This document shows positions 15,882 to 23,170 of a stretch of DNA of 24,377 nucleotides, piece after piece (the first letter of the stretch is position 1; each line of letters begins with the position of its first letter). Made by a program: the position numbers and the translations under genes. Source of the stretch: Gemmobacter sp. (GTDB lineage: Bacteria > Pseudomonadota > Alphaproteobacteria > Rhodobacterales > Rhodobacteraceae); assembly GCA_003509785.1 (NCBI GenBank), contig DOMY01000210.1, positions 7,572 to 31,948 on the forward strand, given 5' to 3'. The notes under the pieces were generated by a model. The model had not been told where the DNA came from. It was given only the letters and a program-made list of their open reading frames with translations, and did no database searches.

Positions 15882-15922
15882 AAATGAATTTCCTTTACTT
15901 TTCGTCAGGATCGAAATAAATT
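15882..15922 (+). promoter_or_regulatory. Candidate promoter/operator of the CUT2 transporter operon
   Basis: The 107-nt AT-rich gap before the binding-protein gene holds a perfect GAAWTTNCTTT copy (GAATTTCCTTT, 15886-15896) inside the imperfect palindrome AAATGAATTTCCTTT (15882-15896). It overlaps a possible -35 TTTACT (15894-15899). With a 17-nt spacer, TAAATT (15917-15922) could be the -10. A second AT-rich near-palindrome, GAAATAAATTC, lies at 15913-15923. The promoter hexamers are weak matches, and the operator call rests on the motif shared with the other promoters. Confidence 0.45.
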
Positions 15923-15984
15923 CTACACATCGACAGACTCGGCGGAGAGGAGCCCCGACCTGTCGCAACAAGGAGGAACCCGGA

Positions 15985-17028
15985 ATGAAACTCGCACGAC
16001 TGCTCATGGCGAGCGTCGCGGCCAGCAGCTTTGCGGCCGCAGCACTGGCAGATGATCTTTGCAGCTATGATCCGCCCTTGCCGCTGGCAGCGGGCGCGCA
16101 GGCCGATCCGGCAGCGATCCGCAACGATGCCGAAGGGATCACCATTGCCTATCTGCCGATGGGCACCGAATTCAATTATCACGTCGCGCTTGGCGAAGGC
16201 ATCAAGCAGGTGGCAGACAGCCGCGACGATGTGGAGATGTTCCTGCTGTCGCCCTATTCCGGGTCGGATCTGGCGGGGCAGATGGGTATGCTGCAGGATG
16301 TCACCGCCCGCGCCGATGTGGATGCCATCGTGCTGATCTCGTTCGACGAGGCCGCGCTGGCGCCGCTGGTGAAGGAGGCGGTCGCCGCAGGCAAGGCGGT
16401 TGTCATCGTCAATTCCGACATTCCGAATTTTCCGACCCCGGTGCATGGCGTGGTGGGGGTGAACCAGCGCGCGGTGAACAAGGCGCTGGCGGAATGGGCG
16501 ATCCAGCAGGCCGGGGGCGAGGGGCGCCGCGTTGGCATCCTGGACGGCGAGCCGGGCTATCTGGCAACCGAACGGGCGGGCGGCTTCACTGATGGCATCA
16601 CAGGCAGCACCTGGGAGGTGAAGGCCCGCATCAACGGCGGCTGGAGCGTCGAGAAGGGCAATACCGCCGCGATGGATCTGCTGCAGGCCAACCCGGATCT
16701 GCAGGTGATCTATGCCTCGAACGATTACATGGCGCTGGGGGCCACGCTGGCGACCAAGGCGCTGGGGCGCGAGGATCTGACGATTCTGGGCTACGATGGC
16801 GACACGGGCGCACTGGAAGATATCGCGGCCGGCGGTATGGATGCCACCTCGGACACCTCGCCTGTCATCATGGGGCGCAAGGCCGCATGCTTTGCCATCG
16901 ACCTGATCGAAGGCAAGACGCCGGGCGGCTATGTGAACACGCCCACGCGGATCGTTCATGCGGGCAATGCGGTGGAGGTGCTGCAAAAGCCCGAAGACCT
17001 CTTCCCCAAACCGTCCAAGGCATACTGA
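15985..17028 (+). CDS. CUT2 (ribose-type) sugar ABC transporter periplasmic binding protein
   Basis: A 347-residue periplasmic protein of the RbsB/Peripla_BP_4 family. A Sec signal peptide is clear (MKLARLLMASVAASSFAAAALA, cleavage likely between residues 22 and 23). The mature part starts with the first beta-strand region ITIAYLPMGTEFNYHVALGEGIKQ near 51. It later shows DAIVLISFDE, VVIVNSDIP, GILDGEPG, VIYASNDYMALGA and ILGYDGD, the usual two-lobed sugar-binding layout. It would bind the pathway substrate and hand it to the permease encoded downstream. A strong AAGGAGGAA site precedes the ATG. It is followed by a GC-rich hairpin before the ATPase gene. The sugar bound cannot be assigned. Confidence 0.94.
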   Translation: MKLARLLMASVAASSFAAAALADDLCSYDPPLPLAAGAQADPAAIRNDAEGITIAYLPMGTEFNYHVALGEGIKQVADSRDDVEMFLLSPYSGSDLAGQMGMLQDVTARADVDAIVLISFDEAALAPLVKEAVAAGKAVVIVNSDIPNFPTPVHGVVGVNQRAVNKALAEWAIQQAGGEGRRVGILDGEPGYLATERAGGFTDGITGSTWEVKARINGGWSVEKGNTAAMDLLQANPDLQVIYASNDYMALGATLATKALGREDLTILGYDGDTGALEDIAAGGMDATSDTSPVIMGRKAACFAIDLIEGKTPGGYVNTPTRIVHAGNAVEVLQKPEDLFPKPSKAY

Positions 17029-17044
17029 GCCTTCCAGCCCGCGC

Positions 17045-17060
17045 GGGGGCTGCGGCCCCC
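17045..17060 (+). terminator. GC-rich hairpin after the CUT2 binding-protein gene (attenuator-like)
   Basis: GGGGGC (17045-17050), loop TGCG, GCCCCC (17055-17060) lies in the 69-nt gap between the binding-protein and ATPase genes. An overlapping palindrome, CCCGCGCGGG (17038-17047), offers an alternative fold. No U-tract follows, so it is more likely an RNA-stabilising or pausing hairpin than a full terminator. It mirrors the hairpin after the CUT1 binding-protein gene. Confidence 0.45.
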
Positions 17061-17097
17061 ACATCCTTTCCCGATCCCTGAACCGACGGAGGCGACC

Positions 17098-18600
17098 ATG
17101 GCGACCCCGCTTTGGGAACTCGTGAACATCTGCAAGGCGTTTCCGGGTGTCCGCGCCAATGACGGGATTTCCATTCGGCTGAATGCCGGTGAAATCCACG
17201 CGCTACTGGGCGAGAACGGCTGCGGAAAATCGACGCTGATCAAGATCCTGTCTGGCGTTCACTCCCCCGACACCGGCGAGATCAGGCTGAACGGCCGCCC
17301 GATCACGCTGGGCAGCCCGATCGACGCCCGCAGCAAGGGCGTGGCGACGGTGTTCCAGGAATTCTCGCTGGCACCGACGCTGACAGTTGCCGAAAACATC
17401 TTTCTGGGGCGCTATCCGCGCCGCGGACCGCTGGTTGACTGGGCGAAGATGCGATCCGAGGCGGCAAGGGTGCTGACCTCGCTGGAAATCGCCATTGATC
17501 CGGCGCGGCTGGTCGGATCGCTTTCCGTGGCCGAACAGCAGCTGGTGGAGATTGCCAAGGCCATTTCAGTCGATGCCACGCTGCTGATCCTTGACGAGCC
17601 GACAACGGCGCTTGGCGAACACGAAATCGCAGTCTTGCACCGGCTGCTGCGCCGCATGAAGAACCGGGGCGTCGCCGTGCTTTACATCTCGCACCGCCTC
17701 GATGAGGTGGTGGAACTTGTGGATACCGCCACCATCCTGAAGGAAGGCCGCGTCGCCTCGACCGCCGATGCAACGCGGCTGGATATTCCGTCCATCGTCA
17801 CGGCGATGATCGGTGCTTCGGTGGAAGAGCACTATCCCAAGGTGCGGAACGCCACCGACGAGGTTCTGATCGCGGTCAGCAACCTGCGATCCGCCCGCGG
17901 CGCCCGGGGTGCAAGCTTTTCGGTACGCAAGGGCGAGGTTTTCGGGCTGGGCGGCGTGATCGGTTCCGGCCGGACCGAGATTGCCCGCGCCCTGTTCGGC
18001 GCCGATCCTGCCAGCGGCGACATCCGCATCGAAGGGCGGCCGGTGCGCATCCGCAACCCGCGTGATGCCATAGCCGCGGGGCTGGCGCTGGTGCCGGAAA
18101 ACCGCAAGTTCGACGGGCTGTTCTTCAATTTCCACGGCGGCCCCAACATCACCTCCGCCGCGCTCGGCGCCATCCGCCGCCTGTTCCTGTTGGACAAGCG
18201 CGGCGAAAGGCGGATCACCAGCGATTTCATCCAGGATCTGGAAATATCGCCTGCGGCAGCCCACAAATGCGTGAACCTGCTGTCGGGCGGCAATCAGCAG
18301 AAGATCGTCATCGCCCGCTGGCTGTTCGCTGGATCGCGCGTGCTGATCCTGGATGAACCCACGCAGGGCATCGACATCGGCGCGAAAATCGCCGTCTACC
18401 GTCTTGTCAACGAACTAACCGCGCGCGGCTGTGCCGTCATCCTGATCAGCTCTGACCACAGCGAGCTGATCGCCATGTCTGACCGCATCGGCATCGTGCG
18501 CAACGGTGCCGTGGTCGAGACGCTTCCCGCATCCCAAGTGACCCATGCCCATCTCGTGCAGGCCTCTGCCTCTGCCGATGGCGCGGCAACTGCAGCCTGA
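17098..18600 (+). CDS. RbsA-type duplicated ATPase of a CUT2 sugar ABC transporter
   Basis: A 500-residue cytoplasmic protein with two ABC domains in tandem, as in RbsA/XylG. The first domain has a canonical Walker A GENGCGKST (38-46), a signature-like SVAEQQLVEIAKAIS and Walker B LLILDEPT. The second has the degenerate nucleotide loop GGVIGSGRTEIARAL typical of this class, a good signature LLSGGNQQKIVIARW, and Walker B VLILDEPTQGID. Length is standard. The ATG follows GGAGG. It is in the middle of the binding protein - ATPase - permease set and would energise import. No unusual catalytic substitutions beyond the family-typical second site. Confidence 0.95.
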   Translation: MATPLWELVNICKAFPGVRANDGISIRLNAGEIHALLGENGCGKSTLIKILSGVHSPDTGEIRLNGRPITLGSPIDARSKGVATVFQEFSLAPTLTVAENIFLGRYPRRGPLVDWAKMRSEAARVLTSLEIAIDPARLVGSLSVAEQQLVEIAKAISVDATLLILDEPTTALGEHEIAVLHRLLRRMKNRGVAVLYISHRLDEVVELVDTATILKEGRVASTADATRLDIPSIVTAMIGASVEEHYPKVRNATDEVLIAVSNLRSARGARGASFSVRKGEVFGLGGVIGSGRTEIARALFGADPASGDIRIEGRPVRIRNPRDAIAAGLALVPENRKFDGLFFNFHGGPNITSAALGAIRRLFLLDKRGERRITSDFIQDLEISPAAAHKCVNLLSGGNQQKIVIARWLFAGSRVLILDEPTQGIDIGAKIAVYRLVNELTARGCAVILISSDHSELIAMSDRIGIVRNGAVVETLPASQVTHAHLVQASASADGAATAA

Positions 18601-18610
18601 CGAGGACCAC

Positions 18611-19612
18611 ATGACCCACCATTCCGCGCTCAGACGACTTGCCGGTCAGGAGTTTTTCGGGCCGCTGCTGGCCCTTCTCATCATCACCCTGATCGTCACC
18701 GTCACAACACCCAGCTTCCTGGACCCGCAGAACTTTCGCAACATCGCGCTGCAGGTGTCGATCCTGTCGATCGTTGCCATCGGTTCGACCATCGTGATCA
18801 TCACCGGCGGGATCGACCTCTCGCCGGGGTCGATGATCGCCTTCCTGACCATGTGCCTTGCGGTCTTCATCAAGAACCAGGGGCTTGATCTGGCCCCAGC
18901 CATTGCACTGACCCTGCTGATCGGCTGTGCGCTTGGCATCGTCAACGGAGTGTTGGTGGCCTATGTCGGCATACCGGCCTTCATCGTGACGCTGGCGGGC
19001 CTTTCGGCCTTCAAGGGCCTTGCCCTGACCCTGAACGGCGGCACCCCGGCCTTTTCGCTGTCGGAACAGCTGGGCCAGGTGTTCTATGGCACTTTTCTGG
19101 GCTTGCCGCTGCCGTTCTTCTATGTGGTGGGCGGCTATCTTCTGTTCACGATCATCATGGAACATACCCGTCTGGGCCGCGAAATCTATGCTGTGGGCGG
19201 CAATGAAAGCGCCGCGCGCCTTTCGGGGATCAACGTGGCGCGCGTCCGCCTCATCGCCTTCAGCTTTGCCGGCGCCTGCGCTGCCTTTGGCGCGGTGCTT
19301 CTGTCGGCGCGGCTGAACTCCGGTTCGCCAAACTATGGCGCGAATATCGAACTGCAGGCCATCGCCGCCGCAGTGGTGGGCGGGGCAAGCCTGGCGGGTG
19401 GCCGGGGGCGCGTGATGTCCACCCTGATCGGATCGCTGATTATCGTGGTGGTGCAGAACGGGCTGAATCTGAACGCCGTGACCACCTCGATGCAGAGCCT
19501 GACGATCGGGCTCATCATCCTCATCGCTGTCGGTCTGGATGTCTGGCGCGCGCGCATCGGGCGCGGGCTGGCACGGCTGATCGGCACAAACACACGCAGA
19601 CAAGGGGCCTGA
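18611..19612 (+). CDS. RbsC-type permease of a CUT2 sugar ABC transporter
   Basis: A 333-residue, strongly hydrophobic inner-membrane protein with 8-10 predicted helices. The family markers are GGIDLSPGSMIA near the second or third helix, the cytoplasmic ATPase-docking sequence AVGGNESAARLSGI around 195-208, and GGASLAGGRGRV near 258-269. The start at 18611 is chosen because GAGGA lies just upstream and the conserved region starts soon after. A longer frame from 18545 would overlap the ATPase gene. It would form the homodimeric channel of the importer. Its stop is one base before the next ATG (TGACATG), so the SDR copy C is coupled to the transporter genes. Confidence 0.95.
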   Translation: MTHHSALRRLAGQEFFGPLLALLIITLIVTVTTPSFLDPQNFRNIALQVSILSIVAIGSTIVIITGGIDLSPGSMIAFLTMCLAVFIKNQGLDLAPAIALTLLIGCALGIVNGVLVAYVGIPAFIVTLAGLSAFKGLALTLNGGTPAFSLSEQLGQVFYGTFLGLPLPFFYVVGGYLLFTIIMEHTRLGREIYAVGGNESAARLSGINVARVRLIAFSFAGACAAFGAVLLSARLNSGSPNYGANIELQAIAAAVVGGASLAGGRGRVMSTLIGSLIIVVVQNGLNLNAVTTSMQSLTIGLIILIAVGLDVWRARIGRGLARLIGTNTRRQGA

Positions 19613-19613
19613 C

Positions 19614-20396
19614 ATGGATTTTGGTTTGGAAAACAAGGTTGTCGCCGTCACCGGGGGCGGCACTGGCATCGGCTTCGCCATTGCGAAGGCGTTTCACGAT
19701 GAAGGCGCCATCGTCGTCATCAACGGGCGTGACAAGGGCAGGCTGGAGACTGCCTGCGCAAAGGTCGGGCCACGGGCCCATGGTGTGGTTGCCGATCTTC
19801 TGACCGTCGATGGCGCGGAAACGCTTGCGGCCTTTGCCGAAGATTTGGGCCCTGTGGCGCATCTGGTCAACAATATCGGCGTCTTCGATGTGAACGATTT
19901 CTTCGAGGTCAGCGATGACCGGTGGATCGAGTATTTCGAACACAACCTGATGACTGCGATCCGCATTACCCGCATCCTGCTGCGCCGGATGCTGGACCGC
20001 AACTCTGGCAGCGTCGTCTTCATATCGTCAGAAGCGGCGATCCGGTCCATCGGCAACATGGTGCCCTATTCCACCACCAAGACCGCCATGCTGGGGCTGT
20101 CACGCGCGCTGGCCGAACTGACGCGGGGCACGGATGTGCGGGTGACCAGCTACATGCCGGGCACCACTGCCACCGAATCCGTGCAGGGCTATTTCGAAGG
20201 TCTGGCCCGCGAACAGGGCAAGACGGTGCCCGAGGCGCTGCGTGACTTCTACCGCGATGTCCAGCCCGGCAACCTGACGCAACGGCTGATCGACCCGGCG
20301 CTGCATGGCCGGGGCGTGGTGCAACTGGCCACCAATGCCGCGATGAACGGTGTCACCCATCGGGCCGATGGTGGCACGATCCGGTCGATCTTCTGA
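19614..20396 (+). CDS. Short-chain dehydrogenase/reductase (SDR), copy C (paralogue of copy A)
   Basis: A 260-residue classical SDR. The cofactor loop TGGGTGIG is at 13-20, INGRD around 36-40 suggests NADP(H), and NNIG (86-89) replaces NNAG. Ser138/139, Tyr152 and Lys156 (YSTTK) are catalytic. It shares its start (MDFGLENK), the LAELTRGTDV stretch and the ending RADGGTIRSIF with the SDR at 6027-6821, indicating a duplication with one copy in each operon. It is coupled directly to the permease gene and precedes two epimerase-like genes, so it probably performs the first oxidation of an imported polyol or sugar. The substrate is unknown. Confidence 0.93.
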   Translation: MDFGLENKVVAVTGGGTGIGFAIAKAFHDEGAIVVINGRDKGRLETACAKVGPRAHGVVADLLTVDGAETLAAFAEDLGPVAHLVNNIGVFDVNDFFEVSDDRWIEYFEHNLMTAIRITRILLRRMLDRNSGSVVFISSEAAIRSIGNMVPYSTTKTAMLGLSRALAELTRGTDVRVTSYMPGTTATESVQGYFEGLAREQGKTVPEALRDFYRDVQPGNLTQRLIDPALHGRGVVQLATNAAMNGVTHRADGGTIRSIF

Positions 20397-20407
20397 AAGG
20401 GAACGCC

Positions 20408-21310
20408 ATGCCGCTACTTGGCATTCATGCCCTCGTCTGGGTCACGCAATGGACCGAGGCCGATATTTCCCGCGCCTGCGCGGCAACCGCCGAAGCGGGC
20501 TATGACCTGATCGAGGCGGTGATCTTCGATCCGGCAGAGGCACGCCCCGAAGCGACGGCGCGGGCGCTGTCGGCCAGTGGGCTTTCCGCCGTCACCGGCA
20601 TGGCGCTGAATCCCGGCGCCGACATTTCCAGCCCGGATCCGGCGATTGCAGCCGCAGGCGAGCGGCTGATTGCCGATGCCATTCTAGCCACGCGCGACAT
20701 GGGATCGCGTCTTCTGGGCGGGGTCACGCATTGTGCCATGCACCGCTACGCCCATGCCGCGGCCCCTGGCACGCTGTCACGCGTGGCCGACTGCTATGCC
20801 CGGCTGGCGGAACGGGCAGAGACTGCGGGCATCCGGTTGGGGATTGAGGCGGTGAACCGATATGAATCCAACGTGATCAACACGCTGGACGATGCGGCGG
20901 CAATGGTGCGCCGCGTGGGTTCGCCCGCGCTCTTCGCGCATATCGACAGCTTTCACATGAACATCGAAGAGCATGACATCGCTGAAAGCATTGCGCGCAA
21001 CATCAACGTGATCGGCCATGTGCATGTAGGCGAAAGCCATCGCGGCTATCTCGGCTCCGGTTCGGTGGATTTTCCTACCTTCTTCCGGGCGCTGCTGCGC
21101 GCGGGCTATGATGGCCCCATCGTTTTCGAGGCCTTTTCGCCCGCGGTTCTGAACGGCGGCGTGGCCGATGCCTTGGCAGCCTGGACCACGCATTGGACGG
21201 ATTCTGCCGATCTGGCGCAGAAGGCATTAACCTTCATGCAGGCAGAACTGGCAGGTGCAGGCCATGCCCTGCAGCACAAGGCGGCACTGCCCCGCCGCGA
21301 GAACAGATAA
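20408..21310 (+). CDS. Sugar isomerase/epimerase TIM-barrel protein (D-tagatose 3-epimerase-like), copy 1
   Basis: A 300-residue AP-endonuclease-2/xylose-isomerase-like TIM barrel. The metal and catalytic set of ketose 3-epimerases is visible: Glu147 (GIEAVNRYE), Asp180 (HIDSFHMNIEE), His206 (HVHVGESHRG) and Glu241 (FEAFSP). The SFHMNIEE block and the SSPDP motif near 74-78 are typical of tagatose/psicose-3-epimerase and related erythrulose-phosphate isomerase groups. It would invert or isomerise a ketose at C3 or move a keto group. The ATG follows AAAGGGAA, 11 nt after the SDR gene. It is a tandem paralogue of the next gene, with the same motifs, so the two may act on successive or stereochemically different intermediates. 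Confidence 0.9.
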   Translation: MPLLGIHALVWVTQWTEADISRACAATAEAGYDLIEAVIFDPAEARPEATARALSASGLSAVTGMALNPGADISSPDPAIAAAGERLIADAILATRDMGSRLLGGVTHCAMHRYAHAAAPGTLSRVADCYARLAERAETAGIRLGIEAVNRYESNVINTLDDAAAMVRRVGSPALFAHIDSFHMNIEEHDIAESIARNINVIGHVHVGESHRGYLGSGSVDFPTFFRALLRAGYDGPIVFEAFSPAVLNGGVADALAAWTTHWTDSADLAQKALTFMQAELAGAGHALQHKAALPRRENR

Positions 21311-21320
21311 GGAGTTGATG

Positions 21321-22199
21321 ATGACCAGCAAGTTCGGGGTACATTCCCTTGTCTTCACAAGTGACTGGAACGCCGTCACCGCCGCCGCGGCCTGCCAGAC
21401 CGCGCATGAGATCGGCTTTGACCTGATCGAGGTGCTGATCTCCGATCCGACGCAGCTGAACGTAGCCGCCACGGCCCGCGCGGCCCGCGATACTGGGATC
21501 GGCCTGCGCCTAGGGATGGCACTGTCGCCCGACAGCGATATTTCCTCGCCCGATCCTGAAGTTGCGGCCCGTGGCGAGGCAACCGTCGCGCGGTGTCTGG
21601 AGATTGCGGCAGATCTGCAGGCGCCTGCTGTCAGCGGCATCACCTATGCCGCTTTCAACAGCTATGTCGCCCCACCGACCGAGGCGCAGCGCGATCAGGT
21701 CGCGCAGGCACTTACCCGGCTGGATGCCCGCGCAGGCGAACTGGGTGTGCGGTTGGGCATCGAGCCAGTGAACCGCTATGAATCCTACATGGTGAACACC
21801 CTGGATCAAGGCGCCGACTTGATCCGCAGGGCAGGCGGGCGCAACCTGTTCCTGCATCTTGATACCTTCCACATGAACATCGAAGAATCCGACATCGCAG
21901 CCGCGATCCAGCGCAATGCAGCACTTCTGGGGTATGTGCATCTGGCCGACAATCATCGCGGCCTACTGGGCACCGGCACCTTCGATCTGAAAGGCTGTTT
22001 CCGTGCGCTTTGTGCGGCAGGCTATGACGGCGACTATACGGTGGAAAGTTTCTCGCCCGCACCGCTGGCGGCCGATCTTGTCGGGGGCCTGCGCTTGTGG
22101 CGTCGCGCCTGGGAACGCCCGGCCGAAGCGGCGCGCATCGCACTGGCCGCCATGCGGCAAGGCCTTGTCGAAGCGCGGGGGGCGACAGACATCTGGTAA
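21321..22199 (+). CDS. Sugar isomerase/epimerase TIM-barrel protein (D-tagatose 3-epimerase-like), copy 2
   Basis: A 292-residue TIM-barrel protein with Glu148 (GIEPVNRYE), Asp181 (HLDTFHMNIEE), His207 (YVHLADNHRG) and Glu242 (VESFSP), the ketose 3-epimerase metal-site pattern. It differs from its neighbour around the His motif (ADNHRG instead of GESHRG), which lines the substrate pocket in this family, so the substrate may differ. Start: AAGGAG (21309-21314) overlaps the previous stop and gives best spacing to the ATG at 21321. ATG 21318 is possible, and the frame from 21255 would overlap the previous gene. It is the last gene of the CUT2 operon, before the regulator promoter. Confidence 0.9.
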   Translation: MTSKFGVHSLVFTSDWNAVTAAAACQTAHEIGFDLIEVLISDPTQLNVAATARAARDTGIGLRLGMALSPDSDISSPDPEVAARGEATVARCLEIAADLQAPAVSGITYAAFNSYVAPPTEAQRDQVAQALTRLDARAGELGVRLGIEPVNRYESYMVNTLDQGADLIRRAGGRNLFLHLDTFHMNIEESDIAAAIQRNAALLGYVHLADNHRGLLGTGTFDLKGCFRALCAAGYDGDYTVESFSPAPLAADLVGGLRLWRRAWERPAEAARIALAAMRQGLVEARGATDIW

Positions 22200-22216
22200 G
22201 AAAGGAATTCGCTTTC
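22200..22216 (+). promoter_or_regulatory. Candidate operator upstream of the RpiR regulator gene
   Basis: GAAAGGAATTCGCTTTC is an inverted repeat GAAAG-N7-CTTTC directly after the stop of the epimerase gene. It contains GAATTCGCTTT (one mismatch to GAAWTTNCTTT) and a perfect AAAG left arm. It lies 52 nt before the RpiR start, which would fit autoregulation. A TATAGA/TAGAAT -10-like stretch is at 22232-22239, but no good -35 was seen. Confidence 0.5.
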
Positions 22217-22267
22217 ATATGCTGTGCAGGCTATAGAATTGCATGAAGCACAGCAGACGAGGCCCGA

Positions 22268-23170
22268 ATGAACATCGCCACCGAGCCGAAGCAAGGCATT
22301 ATCGCCCGCATCCGCTGGATGTCGGCCTATATGAACCCGGCGCTGCGGCGGATCGCAGAGCGGGTTCTGAGGGCACCGGAGGATATAAAGTCAATTTCCA
22401 TCAAGGATCTGGCCACGCAATGCGAGGTGTCCGAGTCCACGGTCACCCGCTTTGTCCGCGAGATCGAGGTGACCAGCTTCCAGCAGTTCAAGATTCTGAT
22501 TGCCGAAGAACTATCGCAAGGGACGGCGGCGGGGGCTTCTGCAATCACCGACCGCCATGTCTATGAAGACATCACCGAAGAGGATGATACCGCCTCTGTC
22601 CTGTCCAAGGTCACCGCCCGCTATACGATGACGATTGCCGACACGCGCGCAGGCCTTTCGGCGGAAGAGCTGGAACGGGCAGTGGCCGCGATCGAAGCTG
22701 CGGATACGCTGGCTTTCTTTGCCATGGGGGCTTCACTGCTCTGCGTGGAAAACGCCTTGCTGCGGTTTATGCGGGTGGGCAAATCCTGCCAGTTCTTCCG
22801 CGATCTGGGCATACGCCAGATCTCGACCTCGACCCTGGGGCCCAGATCCTTGGCGATCGGCATCAGCAACTCGGGCCGCACCATCTCGACGGTGGACAGC
22901 CTGAAGGAGGCCAAGGCGCAGGGTGCGACAACGCTGTGCATCACCTCTTTCCCCGATTCCCCCATCGTGCGTCATGCTGACATCAGGCTGTTCACGCCGA
23001 CGGTGACCGGCGTCATCGGCTCTGCCGACTATCACGAATCCATGGTGTCCAAGATCGCGCAGCTGCAGGTGATCGACGTGCTTTATTCGCTCTACGCTGT
23101 CAGGAACTTCGGCAGTGCGATGGCGGGTTTGCAGAAAACTTCGGATGTGACCTCCCTTACGCGCTACTGA
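22268..23170 (+). CDS. RpiR-family transcriptional regulator (HTH + SIS domain)
   Basis: A 300-residue DNA-binding regulator. An N-terminal winged HTH_6 domain covers about 20-85 (IKDLATQCEVSESTVTRF is the recognition helix region), and a SIS sugar-phosphate-binding domain covers about 130-270, with GISNSGRTISTVDSLKEAKA. RpiR proteins sense sugar phosphates and repress or activate catabolic operons, which matches the kinases, isomerases and aldolase here. The ATG at 22268 has only a weak GACGAGG site. No better upstream in-frame start was seen. The gene follows the CUT2 operon after a 68-nt gap that holds a copy of the repeat found at all four promoters, so it is the likely regulator of the whole island and of itself. 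The effector is unknown. Confidence 0.93.
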   Translation: MNIATEPKQGIIARIRWMSAYMNPALRRIAERVLRAPEDIKSISIKDLATQCEVSESTVTRFVREIEVTSFQQFKILIAEELSQGTAAGASAITDRHVYEDITEEDDTASVLSKVTARYTMTIADTRAGLSAEELERAVAAIEAADTLAFFAMGASLLCVENALLRFMRVGKSCQFFRDLGIRQISTSTLGPRSLAIGISNSGRTISTVDSLKEAKAQGATTLCITSFPDSPIVRHADIRLFTPTVTGVIGSADYHESMVSKIAQLQVIDVLYSLYAVRNFGSAMAGLQKTSDVTSLTRY

